Shown one piece after another: positions 1 to 10,468 of a stretch of 64,000 bases of DNA. Each line of letters opens with the position of its first letter. Position 1 is the first letter of the stretch. The translations under genes were made by a program, and so were the position numbers. The DNA lies in the NCBI RefSeq assembly GCF_000002235.5, contig NW_022145520.1:2537501-2601500 (forward strand), read 5' to 3'. The DNA comes from Strongylocentrotus purpuratus. Lineage: Eukaryota > Echinodermata > Echinoidea > Camarodonta > Strongylocentrotidae. The notes beneath the pieces are model-generated. The model ran no database searches. It had not been told where the DNA came from and saw only the letters and a program-made list of their open reading frames with translations.

Positions 1-289
1 TGTTCAATTTAATCATTCCAGAAACTGACAGATCCAGGCTCTGATCAAGGCTTAAGGATTTGTGGTACAGTGTCAAATAAGAGTTTGTGCTTGCAGACTA
101 CTCCGCCAGAGGAGAATGACGGCTGTGCGCTGGCTGCAGTAAGCCTGTTCAAACAAAATGATTCGAGTATATACTGCATTATAGCGTCTTGCTCAAAAAA
201 ATGATATCCACAATCCAGTCTGTTTATGATATCTAGTCCTACTCCTTTTCCCTGAGGTGAAGTGAAAGAGGCCTATATAATGTACCTAA

Positions 290-1436
290 ATTCATTCACA
301 TTGGCCTTCAATATTTTGTTAATTGAAGTTGTGTATTTTAAATTGCTTCTCTCTTCTAAGGATGCCTATTTTACTACATAATACGTCCATGGCCTCTATG
401 CATAAGCTGAAAACATTCGCATATATATACGTTCTCATTGAGTGTTATTCGCTTGTCCAAAAGTCCAGAAAAGGCAATTTTACCAATTTTTATGAGGAAT
501 TTGTCAACGCTTTCTGTAGCAATGCTAAAAAGTTCTGAATAAAGTGCGAAGCAACTTTTTGATATGTAATGCTCATTAAAAAATGAACTGTGAAAATGTT
601 TTAAATGTACGAATCATTTCCCGCCCGCCTCGATCTCTTTTGTAGATTCCCGACACAAGATTAAGAGCATTGCTACGTAGATAGGGAAAGGGGCCATGTT
701 CATTTTAATAACATCGCTATCTTCCATAAACTTTTAAAAATCTGCTCCTGCCATATTGTCATCCACAAACTATTTATTTGTGTAAGATGATACATTTTCT
801 GGACTAAACCCTTCCACGCTGATGAAGTTGTATATTTTACGGCGATTTGATCGGGTTCGCATTCCAGGGTCGTGATGTGATTAGGATTATAATACATTCA
901 CCGAATTTCTCTGATCGTATACTTTTTCCAAAGTCAGATTCATCGTTGAAGATATCCCTGCTGTACTCATTTAACCCATCAAATATTATCAATACTTTCG
1001 ACGGTTCGGATAATATCTATTCATCGATCTGATGTGGTTGAACCATATTACCATCTGATAGGTATGTCTTTGTTAGCAATTTTGAATATCTTGCATTAGG
1101 ATGATTATAACCCAGTCAAAATGTTCATATGCCTTGTAGCCATTTGCCCAGTCCCAAGTAATCTTTGAGCAATACGGGGTTTTACCGGCGCCCCCTTCAC
1201 CCCAGTTCTACCACCAGGCGTTTTAGGAATTCACCATTTATTTGCTTTGTAAAAAGTTCATCATACTCAAGCTGTTTTAATATTCGTTCCTATCTCGTTT
1301 CGAAGCAGTTCTAAATTTGTGTAAATGTTTTCAAACTCCTTTAGGAAATAAAAGTCAAGTGGATCAGTCTTGATTTGAAACATCACCTCTTCTTGTGTGA
1401 GCTTGTTTACAGGGTGCATCTCATCTGCAAATGAAG
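290..1436 (-). pseudogene. NACHT exon of a CARD-NACHT (NOD-like receptor) gene, decayed
   Basis: NACHT domains are STAND-type NTPases that drive oligomerisation of intracellular immune receptors. Read on the minus strand in shifting frames, the order is right: a linker (KEFENIYTNLELL), LKQLEYDELF, Walker A EGGAGKT (1178-1198) followed by KITWDWA, Walker B KVLIIFDGLNEY (963-998), the sensor-like ITSRPW (864-881), then VEGFSPENV, APFPIYVAMLLILCRES and KIGKIAFSGLLDKR from the helical region. At least four frame changes are needed (near 1275, 1200, 1085 and 850; another near 420) and in-frame stops occur, for example just before ILSEPSKVL. It is therefore a pseudogene. A good acceptor (pyrimidine-rich, ending TTATGCAG) sets the upstream edge at 1436; an alternative lies 12 bases further in. 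Weak similarity may continue to the window edge. No leucine-rich repeats are seen; they would lie outside the window. Confidence 0.8.
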
Positions 1437-2087
1437 CTGCATAATGTAAGGAAGAAACGGGTATGGTTATAGGTTGATCCAATATAACAGTCAAAACAAG
1501 AAAGAATATTATGACATAAAACATAATAAAGTGAGTCCTATAGCCCCTAAATTTCGTCTTTACATTGGTAGACTTATTGCGACACCTATGAATGACTTAT
1601 CCTTCGTGTGCTTGACTTATAACCTTACGATCGCGTGGTAAATTGAGTCCAAAGTTCGACTTGTTGTACATGTGTAATTATATAGGCAATGGCGAGCTTG
1701 CGACCTATTTCGATGAAATTACGGTGGGTGAACTTTCAAAAGTCAATGAGACATGAGGGTTCCAATGAAAGAGCTAGTGATAGCGTACGTCGGGGTGGAT
1801 GTGCTTTTCGTTTAACCAAAAAATGAATCTTTAACGATTTGGGGGGTCAAAGTCCATAGGTTAACATGTTAGGCTGTTGACTCTGACGATAGTGGGCGTT
1901 GTCAAATGAGACTAAACGGAGCTATATGTTTGGTAGAAGAAGAAGGGAAAGAAGAAAAAAAATTGCTATGCCTCTAAACTGTGAATAAACTTGATAACAG
2001 TGTTCTCAGCATTTGTTCTTGTTTTCTAACTGATGTAGTGTATAAATCAATCCAGAACTCTAAAATTTCAATCTACTAATAACTAAC
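1437..2087 (-). other. putative intron 2 of the CARD-NACHT relic
   Basis: It lies between a GTTAGT donor at 2087 and an acceptor ending at 1437. Both flanking exons are in phase 1: one base (G) is left from exon 2, and CT from exon 3 completes an Ala codon. No other gene or RNA is recognised in it. Confidence 0.5.
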
Positions 2088-2316
2088 CCGTTTGCACTTG
2101 ATGGGAAGCTTGATCGAACGGAGCCGGTTTGTGTTCATGAGCTGTCGTAGCCTGCGCCTTCCCCATCTGGCCCTGTGAACTTTCAGACGACGGTACGTAT
2201 CCTAGCAACTTTGCTAAATGTACTTGGTTGGACTCTACTAGGGACTCAACTAGGCTAGTGAAGGCCCTAGGACCCCTCGTCTCTAACTCCATTAAGAGCA
2301 CCATATTCTTATCTCT
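2088..2316 (-). pseudogene. CARD exon 2 (C-terminal half of a CARD domain)
   Basis: CARD domains mediate homotypic interactions in apoptosis and innate immunity. The exon encodes RDKNMVLLMELETRGPRAF followed by TSLVESLVESNQVHLAKLLG. This matches the last helices of caspase-2/9- and NOD-type CARDs, where a LL...RGP.AF..(F/L)..(A/S)L....Q.HL..LL pattern is characteristic. A Ser/Gln/His-rich linker follows, ending in VQT. The donor is GTTAGT at 2087. Acceptor CAG candidates put the start at 2316 or 2325, both in phase 0 and matching the end of exon 1. This exon alone has no disabling change; the gene is called a pseudogene because of the downstream NACHT exon. An independent CARD or caspase gene is the alternative, but the matching splice phase into the NACHT exon favours one gene. 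Confidence 0.62.
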
Positions 2317-3213
2317 CTGGTTGTGCTGTGACTTTAATAATCAATATAAGGAGAGGAATTTGCTTTTAAAATATGTATATTTCTGTAATTACAGTAAAGT
2401 GGAATATCATTTTACATGTCCAAACATTACCAACAGAATGTCTTTGATTTACCCGTTCACATTTATCTCTTCATCAAACGGAAAGTTGGCAATCAAATTA
2501 ATTGGGACTATTAATTGTGTTAACCAACTAAAACACAATTGATCGATACCCACTTAAAGACATCTTTGAATTAACATATAATCTCATTATCATCAAACGT
2601 AAATTTGGCAATTAAGCAACAAACAACTGGGAGTTTCAACGTTACTCTAAGGTACACATTGAATTATGAAAAGCACAACAAATACCTCTAGCTCTATAAC
2701 AATATCAACACTGCTCTTATATTTTATTTGATGCAAACCCATAGAATTTTGTCTTGTTTGAAAAACATTGAATATGTGAATATGTAAAACAATTAAAGGG
2801 ATAGTCCACAGACGGATATACGTTTGTTTGAATGAGAGCAGAAAATTAGAGTAAAAAAGTAAATGTTTGAGAAAATATTGATACAAATTTTGCAAGATAT
2901 GAATTTTTAAAGTTGTAATCGATCAAAGGCAAATTGGCAACTCTAAGCTGTAACTTTTGAGCATCTCTCCAAATAATGCTCTAAACTGAAATTGTCATAA
3001 ATTTCCATTTTCTTGGCTTTTGGTGATGAATTAGCTTATATTAGTCATGTTACTATTATATAAAGGCGAATGGAAGATATTCTCGACAGAGAATGAAAAC
3101 GATCGTTTTATACACAGAAAATTGGAGAGATCCGTAAAAGAGATGTCACGGGCTTGCCAATTTGTGTTTGATTGGTACAAATGAATATCACTGACATATG
3201 AAATTTAACTTAC
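2317..3213 (-). other. putative intron 1 of the CARD-NACHT relic
   Basis: It is bounded by a consensus donor GTAAGT at 3208-3213 and an AG acceptor near 2317-2319 or 2326-2328, both in phase 0. It is AT-rich, with no coding potential that I trust. Confidence 0.5.
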
Positions 3214-3345
3214 GTCAAACTCCTTTATGTGTTCATCTTCATAGATGCGTCGGGTAAGAAGGCCTAAGGCCACGCTTTTAAAGTCCATGCCATTTGAGAG
3301 GGCATTCTTGTTCCTCTGTAGGGTTTCTTTATCCGCCTTCTCCAT
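3214..3345 (-). pseudogene. CARD exon 1 (start codon and N-terminal half of a CARD domain)
   Basis: From the ATG at 3343-3345 (context AACAATGGA) an open 44-codon exon begins MEKADKETLQRNKNALSNG and continues with hydrophobic helices (FKSVALGLLTRRIY) to EHIKEFD, where it meets a perfect GTAAGT donor. The pattern of charged start, ..L..N...L......, hydrophobic L.L..R.I......I is that of CARD helices 1-3, and exon 2 supplies helices 4-6. The exon ends in phase 0, as exon 2 requires. It is short, so the call depends on the combination with exon 2 and the NACHT exon. Confidence 0.58.
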
Positions 3346-6180
3346 TGTTGACGGCGCACTCCCCCTTATTTGACTCTGTGGCGGCGGTGTCCCCCACCGC
3401 CGTCTCCGCGTTCTTTGACTGTGTGCTACAAACCACTAAGCAGTGAAAATAATATATATGGGAGTAGTGAGTGATTATGCTTGGAGAAAGCTCAATTAAA
3501 AAACTCAGGAAATTTCTAAGATAGCTCTGGTAAAAATTAACAAGATACAAAATACACTATGTGGTGTAAATTATTTTCAGATGGATATCAAATCTGAGCA
3601 AAATATCTTTTTTCTTTTCCATTATTGAAGAAAAAAAACAAATAGCATGTGTAATATAAGAATTCTTCCAAAAGATTAATGTCTACTTTAAACATTTTGT
3701 TTGTTGCGTTAATATAGCTGATACATTTCTTCTCTCAAATTACAATAAATTATTTGCTAAGTTGGTAGAAAGCATTTCTTTTCCATCAGAATACAGTTTA
3801 TTACATTGATATTTATTTCTTTCATAAATATACATGTATATTCAAAAAGCAATGCGTATATATTAAAGTTTTGATAAGAAATAGTTGTATTAAAATGGTG
3901 AAAAGGGTCTTACTATCAAATGCAATAAGGGCTTTACTGGGATAACTGTCATATAAATCTTGTATTCCACGAGTCGAGGATTTGTCTGGTTGCAAGGGTC
4001 ATCGATCCAAGGGGTACTACAGTGGTGCCAATATTGCTCAAATTAACGTTCCAAACCAATTTCCAGTCCTTCTATCCCCCTTGTAAATAGTTTAAATAAC
4101 AGTTTGTTTGAACCCACAATGGTTAAACTTGCATTTTGTCCCCCAAACTCAGCATGTCATCTCAAAGACAACAAAATATGTCATACTAGCTATTTGTCAA
4201 CCCAGTTGGGGCGTGGCCTGGGGCACTCGTATACAAAAAAGGGTTCATGTTGCTAAGGGAAAATAATTATAAACATCCAAACTTCTTGTACCATTGCGTT
4301 CAAAACTCTTAAAAATGAAAGAAAATGCATAACTCTGAAAGCTTCAAGTGCATTGCTCCGAAGGGGTGGGCGTTGGGGATGAATTTCCCATTTTCACTTT
4401 CTGATTTTTTTTTCTTGCACGGTAATCACTCTGGTCATCTTTTGAACAGTGTTTTACCCCTAGATTTTTTTGTTTTCAATTTCATCATTTTTGTTATTTT
4501 ATTTTCATTTCCTCAGAGGGGGACCGAGGCCGTTTTGTTCACCTTGGATTCGCCTAAACGAACAGTTGTGACATTATGAAACTGCCTTAACTCTCATTTT
4601 TTTCTAAATTTGGACGACCTCCGATCACACTAGCACAAGTTAACTATCAAAATTAATCTATTATCTCTTCGGATGCCATTTCAATGAGGTAAAATCAAAT
4701 AGAAAAACAATTATGGCAATCCTCAAACAACTATAATTACCACATTTTCTGTCGAAAAATCATAAAACACAGGTAACAACAAGACTACAGCATTTAGACA
4801 GGCCTCTATATTGTATACGTCATGTCTTAAAGACACAAAACTCACTTGATGTTTCTAGGGGCGGACTGGAACTGAAAATTGGTTTTTGAAAGTTTGGTGC
4901 GACCAGCCTACTCAATATAGCCTACTCAATATATAAGATAAATACATGAATTAGCCCACAGACCACAAATCAACTGGGCCTTGATCCAGCACAAAACATG
5001 TATACACACATTTTCCTATCACGCAACCTGTTAACTTTCGTGCAGTCCTTAAACAAATGTAACAATTAGACAAAAATATCATGATTTTAAATTATTTATT
5101 TGAAAACAATAATCATCATGACTCAAAAAGAAAAAAAGCACTATCAAAGTTTATACAAAATAAAAACTGCATTGAGAGTGGATAAACAGTGATTTTTTTT
5201 TATCTTCTTCGAAAATGGATAAATTAGTTTCAGTTGCACCAGGCAAGTATTAAACAAATATGCATAACGTTTCCTATACAATCAATGTTGCAACCTTATT
5301 TTAGATTGTATCTATGAGCTTGAAACCTTCAAGTTCAAACCTGCAATTCAAAGTAAAATTAGTCATGCCATACTTCATGTCACAATACACGGAAATGTTT
5401 CATGTAGTAATTTTACAAATCTAATTACAGGGATGGTAAACTGGTTCTGTTAAACTTAAGATAAAAATTAACTGACAAAAAAATTCAACACAAATTCAAA
5501 CAACACAATAGGGTACTTAAGTACAGCACGTAGATACAAAGTCAATGACGGAAACCCAGTTACTTAGTTAATTATGGATTGACTGATATTGATGATGCAC
5601 CTGAAGTATTTAATACTATCGATCTTTTTTTTACAATCAAGTAAGGAAATCCATCGTGAATATGAGGTCAAGACAGTCGATTTGAGTTACAGGGTATACA
5701 GTACAAGTCAAAATCACCAAACCTTAATATGCAATTAAAAATATATATCATTATAATATAAATAGCGTAAAGAGATTTTTGTAAATTTGTGCAGATTTGA
5801 CTGAACATCTGATCAAATCTGATCATCTGATCAAATTTTGATATCTCTGTTTGATGATGACCGGAAGAATAAATAAACAGCCATGATTATAACGTTTTAG
5901 AAACAGATGACGTTTAACCAAGATAACTAAATACCACTTTTTATACAACCATAATGGGGTACACTTGAGTATAACACTGCAGTCTATGGGGGAAATCAGT
6001 CTGATGTTTCTTTCTTTTATTAGGTATAGCACACCAAAAATAATTACAACAAACACATGTTATTTGATGGTTGCAAATGATCAAGCTTTATGAAAGCTTC
6101 AAAAAACAAAAAACAGAATTGAAATCGGTCAGTGCGTTGTGATTTTATACCATATTTTTTATATCGCAAAATTACCGAAA
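3346..6180. other. AT-rich stretch without recognisable genes
   Basis: Both strands give only short, low-complexity frames. I see no conserved domain, tRNA box or terminal repeat. It would contain the promoter of the CARD-NACHT relic on the minus strand just above 3345, but no element can be pinpointed. Confidence 0.5.
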
Positions 6181-6800
6181 ATTTAAGAAAACGTCAAAAC
6201 TTCCGTTTTGACGGAAATTGAATTCAGATAAATAGGGCTTATTAAGAGTCGAAAACGGTACAATGAACCGTCTTCTTTTTCTAATAATTTAAGGAAACGT
6301 CTAAGCTTCCGCGCTTCGCGCGAGAGGGGTAAAACTGAATTCAGACAAGGATTAAGTGTCGCGAACGGTACAACGAATCGTCTGCTTTGTCTAATATCTT
6401 AAGGAAACGTCAAAGCTTCCGGGCTTCGCGCTAAAGGGGGAAACTGAATTCAGACAATTAGGGCTTATTAAGAGTCGAAAACGGTTCAATGAATCGTCTT
6501 CTTTCTGTAATAATTTAATGAAACGTCAAAACTTCCGCGCCTCGCGCGGGAGGGGGAGAAACTGAATTCATACAAGGATTAACAGTCGAGAAAGGTACCG
6601 CAAATCGTCTTCTCTTTATAATAATATAATGAAACGTCAAAGCTTTCGCGCTTTGCGCGGGAGGGGGGGGAACTTCATTCAGACAAAGATTAACAGTCGA
6701 GAACGGTACAATAAATCGTCTTCTTTTCCTAATAATTTAAGGAAACATCTAAGCTTCCGCGCTTCGCGCGGGAGACCTATCACCCACACCCTCCCTTATG
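6180..6800. repeat. ~111-bp tandem repeat, about 6 copies, with CG-rich palindromic core
   Basis: The phrase AAACGTC (last copy AAACATC) recurs at 6188, 6295, 6405, 6521, 6632 and 6743, i.e. spacings of 107-116. Each unit also holds GAATTCAGACAA, an AACGGTACAATGAATCGTC-like phrase and a core such as TTCCGCGCTTCGCGCG. The first copy is the most diverged; its core is CTTCCGTTTTGACGGAA, also an inverted repeat. Confidence 0.85.
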
Positions 6801-7199
6801 AGCGCGCAAGCGCTCTTTAAGTGATTCTCTTGCTCACTACCGCCCCTCCCTAAAATAAGAGGGGGGAGGGAGCACGGGGGGCACGTGCCCCCCCCCCCAA
6901 AAAAAAAAAAAAAAAAAAAAATCCAAGATCGATTGAACTTTGTGTAGACCCCTCCCCCAGGACGTCTATCAATTACATCTATGTGCCCCCCCCCAAAAAA
7001 AAAAAACATCAAAGTCTGGCTACTGCCCTGAATAAAAGAGAAGGTAGAGACGGTATAGTTCCTAAAGGTTTATGAATTCTGCGCCCTAATCCTAAGTAAA
7101 GTCCATACTTAAATGCGATACTCCTCTTAAGCTCCGATCATCCCCCCTCCCCCCCCCCACTCCTCGGTACGGATTTACGCCCCTGGCCCTAAGACAGGC
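6801..7199. repeat. low-complexity stretch with adjoining C and A homopolymers
   Basis: C-run then A-run tracts occur at about 6887-6923 and again at 6986-7007, with G-rich and C-rich flanks that include the palindrome GGGGGGCACGTGCCCCCC (about 6876-6893). A C-run also lies near 7142-7159. No gene is visible. It may be the scar of an old repeat element. Confidence 0.6.
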
Positions 7200-8470
7200 A
7201 CCTGGATGCTCATCTGAAGATAATTTAATGCCTAAAATCTCTGAGCTCCTGGCGGCTCCGCCCCCACTGGACGCCACACCAATTAGTGACCTGCCAGTGT
7301 CACAAATAAGGTATCAAAATATGCTCATCTGACCGTAATTAAATGCCTAAAACCCCTTGACTTCAGGTAGTCTGCCCCTGGGCCCCACCTAGGCCCCAAA
7401 GCGGGCCCCTGGATGCTCATCTGACCGTAATCTATTGCCCAAAATCCCTGAGCCTCAGGGGGCGGAGCCCCCTGGACCCCACACCAATTTTTGTCCTGCC
7501 AGTGTCACAAATAAGGTATCAAAATATGCTCATCTGACCGTCATTTATTGCCCGAAACCCCTGAGCTTCCGCCCCCTGGACCCCACACCAATTTGTGTCC
7601 TGCCAGTGTCACAAATAAGGAATCAAAATATGCTCATCTGACCGTCATTTATTGCCCAAAACCCCTGAGCTTTCGCCCCATGGACCCCATGCCAATTCGT
7701 GACCTGTCAGTGTCACAAATAAGGTATGAATATAAACTCATCTGACAGTAATTATTGCCCAAAACCCCTGAGCTTTCGGAGGCTCCGCCCCCCCTAGACC
7801 CCATGCCATTTTGTGTCCTGTCAGTGTCACAAATAAGGTATCAAAATATGCTCATCTGACCGTAATTATTGCCCAAAACCCCCTGAACTTCCGGGGGCTC
7901 CGCCCCTGGACCCCACGCCAATTCGTGACCTGTCAGTGTCACATATAAGGTAGAAAAAATATGCGCATCTGACCGTAATTAAATGCCTAAAACCCCTTGA
8001 CTTCCGGTGGCTCTGCCCCTGGACCCCACCTAGGGCCCCAAGGCGGCCCCTGGATGCTTATCTGACCGTAATCTATTGCCTAATAACCCCGAGCCTCAGG
8101 GGGCGGAGCCCCCTGGACCACACACCAACTTGTGTCCTGCCAGTGTCACAAGTAAGGTATCAAAATATGCTCATCTGATCGTAATTATTGCCCGAAACCC
8201 CTGAGCTTCCGGGGGCTCCGCCCCCTGGACCCCACACCAATTTGCGTCCTGCCAGTGTCACAAATAAGGTATCATAATATGCTCATCTGACCGTAATTTA
8301 TTGCCCAAAACCCTTGAGTTTCTGGAGGCTCCGCCCCCTGAACCCCACACCAATTTGTGTCCTGCCAGTGTCACAAAAAAAGTATCAAAATATGCTCATC
8401 TGACGGTAATTTAATGTATAAAACCCCCGGGGCTTCTGGGGGCTCTACCCCATGACCCCCCGCAGGGGCC
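7200..8470. repeat. 113-bp minisatellite, ~12 units, with a 640-bp higher-order period
   Basis: TGCTCATCTGA or a close variant recurs at 7207, 7322, 7414, 7527, 7631, ~7736, 7849, 7962, 8055, 8168, 8280 and 8393. Most spacings are 104-115; two shorter units of 92-93 bp start at 7322 and 7962. Units carry a GC-rich inverted repeat (GGGGGCTCCGCCCCC type) and a conserved phrase CCAGTGTCACAAATAAGG. The open frames here are by-products of the repeat. Confidence 0.88.
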
Positions 8471-8667
8471 CCGCCCCTAGACCCCACGCCAATTTACGCA
8501 ACACTGTACCTGATCGTAAATACCCCCCTCCCTCCCACCTACTTAGAGAAACGTTCGGCGGGGCCTGCATGCAAGATTGGGGTGGTGCGGATTTTTGCTC
8601 ATTTCGCCACTGCCGGTGTCACCATTACGTACCAATATTTGGGTGGCATAAGAAATCCTGGATCCGC
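8471..8667. other. GC-rich repeat-like junction next to the LINE break
   Basis: A short unrecognised stretch ends in GGATCCGCGCCTGG, where LINE coding sequence starts abruptly. It looks like the edge of another dispersed repeat that truncated the LINE, but I cannot name a family. Confidence 0.4.
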
Positions 8668-9737
8668 GCCTGGTGCAATTATCATAAATTCACTCTTGTC
8701 ATCATTCAGTTTCAGTTTGTTCTGTGTCATCCATGCTCTCATATCATTGATGCAGGCTTCAGGTTTATGTCTAGAAGAGGCTTCACTTAAAGGATCAGAT
8801 GGATTAAACGATATAGCTGGGTGTCATCCGCATAAAGATGTATATTGATGCCTCGGGACCGTGCAATCTCCGCAAGAGGGCTGGCATATATGCTGAAGAA
8901 TGAAGGGCCCAACACAGACCCCTGAGGGACACCATACGGAAGTTCAGTCATATAGGACATGCATTCATTGATCCTGACTGCCTGTGAACGGTCGCTCAGA
9001 TAAGAAAATATCCATGCAAGAGCAGATCCTTTTACACCCATTGAACAAAACCGCCTGATGAGTATGTCCTTGTCAATGGTGTCGAAAGCTGCCGACAGAT
9101 CGAGTAGCACTAAGAAAACGGCCTATTTTTGATCAAGTGCTTGATGAGTGTCATTATGAACTTTGATAAGGGCAGACTCAGTGCTATGATGCTTCTTGTA
9201 AGCTGATTGAAGTGGTTCGCTTAGATCATTCAGTTCCAGATATTCCTGAAGACGCTGGGCCACAACTCTTTCTAGGACCTTTGAGATGAACTTAAGGTTA
9301 GACACTGGTCTGTAGTTCTTTAAGGTGTCAGAGTCTAGTCTTGGCTTTTTTAGCAGAGGTCGGACCACAGCTTCCTTGAATGACCTAGGAAAGACACCTG
9401 TTTCAAGTGACCTGTTCACTATGAATGTTATGCTTGGCAGAAGAAGACGCAAGTGTCTTTTCATAACCCATGTAGGAACTGGATCCTATGAGCTCGAAGT
9501 GGACGGAGAACCAGTTATAACCCTCCTTACTTCCTCCTCGGATGCCGGGTCAAAACTGTCAAGCACATGGTCTTTCCCAACAGCATTGCCAACCATCAAG
9601 TTTGTACCAGTTACCACCTAAGCATCAAGTCCTGCACGGATGTCCTTTATCTTTGTGGAAAAGCACAATCGAAACTTCTCTGCAAGCTCTTGGTCGCTGC
9701 GATGTGTAGGAAAGATAGATTTAGAGCGATAGTGAAT
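8668..9737 (-). pseudogene. LINE reverse transcriptase domain
   Basis: One frame runs from about 9735 down to 8787, broken only by stop codons. It carries [36 protein letters not shown], the catalytic LDLSAAFDTID, GVPQGSVLGP and the active-site YADDTQLY (YADD at 8823-8834). After a frameshift near 8800 the sequence continues as EACINDMRAWMTQNKLKLND and stops at the 8668 junction, where the LINE ends. The catalytic aspartates are still encoded, but the stops and the missing C-terminus make it non-functional. Confidence 0.88.
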
Positions 9738-10001
9738 AATAATAATAATATAATAATAGCCTAATAGTCCACTCCAAATTTTATTAAACCGAAACGGAAA
9801 TTCTTTTTGCCCAATTGATCGTGAGCCCGGCAGCCACTGAGCAGCGCCAGATCGACGTTGCTCTATCCCTTATTGTTGAACGCCAAACAAGGTAGCAACA
9901 ACTCCCATCTTTTAACGTCTTTTGGTATGACGCGGCCGGGGTTCGAACCCACGACCTCCCGGTTGTGAGGCGGACGCTCTACTGACTGAGCCAACACTCT
10001 T
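9738..10001 (-). mobile_element. tRNA-derived SINE inserted in the LINE
   Basis: Read on the minus strand it begins near 10001 with a Pol III A box TGGCTCAGTCAG (9983-9994) and a perfect B box within GGGTTCGAACCCCGG (around 9941-9950). A non-tRNA body follows (GATGGGAGTTGTTGCTACC, then TTTGGCGTTCAACAATAAGG), and it ends in an (AAT)n-type tail at about 9737-9758. The body resembles a conserved central domain I associate with deep metazoan SINEs (Nin/Meta type). That family name is from memory and uncertain. No target-site duplication is obvious. Confidence 0.8.
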
Positions 10002-10002
10002 G

Positions 10003-10468
10003 TATTACTTTGTATACATCTCTTTGACTGACACAGTTGGAGATCTGCTTCTCAAAGTATGATGCTTTCGCCTCCTTTATTATATCCCAGACAACCTGGC
10101 GCTGAGTTCTGAAACACTGTCTATCAACTTCGAGTTTTGTCTTTCGCCACTTCCTTTCTAATTTACTCCGAAGCTTCTTTGCCTCTATGATCCTTTCCGA
10201 AATGCCTTGGATTTGGCGGACGTGCTGTAATAGTATATTACTTTGTATACATATCTTTGACTGACACAGTTGGGGATCTGCTTCTCAAAGTATGATGCTT
10301 TCGCCTCCTTTATCATATCCCAGACAACCTGGCGCTGAGTCCTGAAATACTGTCTATCAACTTCGAGTTTTGTCTTTCGCCACTTCCTTTCTAATTTCCT
10401 CCGAAGCTTCTTTGCCTCTATGATCCCTTCCGAAATGCCATGGAATTTGGTGGACGTGCTGTAATAGT
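10003..10468. repeat. 233-bp tandem duplication inside the LINE linker
   Basis: 10003-10235 and 10236-10468 are near-identical, each running from TATTACTTTGTATACAT to CGTGCTGTAATAGTA. The duplicated minus-strand product is KLRRKLERKWRKTKLEVDRQ and what follows. The SINE abuts the duplicate at its low-coordinate edge. Confidence 0.92.

Noticed and set aside
1267..1524. Signal-peptide-like start (MFYVIIFFLVLTVIL) of the minus-strand frame above the NACHT relic
   Set aside because: A strong acceptor at 1437 and matching phase make the hydrophobic part more likely the polypyrimidine end of an intron.
3329..3550. 73-residue minus-strand frame overlapping the CARD start
   Set aside because: It is a different frame from the CARD exon and has no recognisable features. 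The CARD frame has the donor and homology.
4325..4579. 84-residue plus-strand frame with hydrophobic stretch
   Set aside because: Phe/Leu content comes from T-runs. No domain, no splice context, no repeat in the window.
7435..7745. Pro-rich frames in the 113-bp minisatellite
   Set aside because: They repeat with the unit, overlap each other, and shift frame between units of different length.
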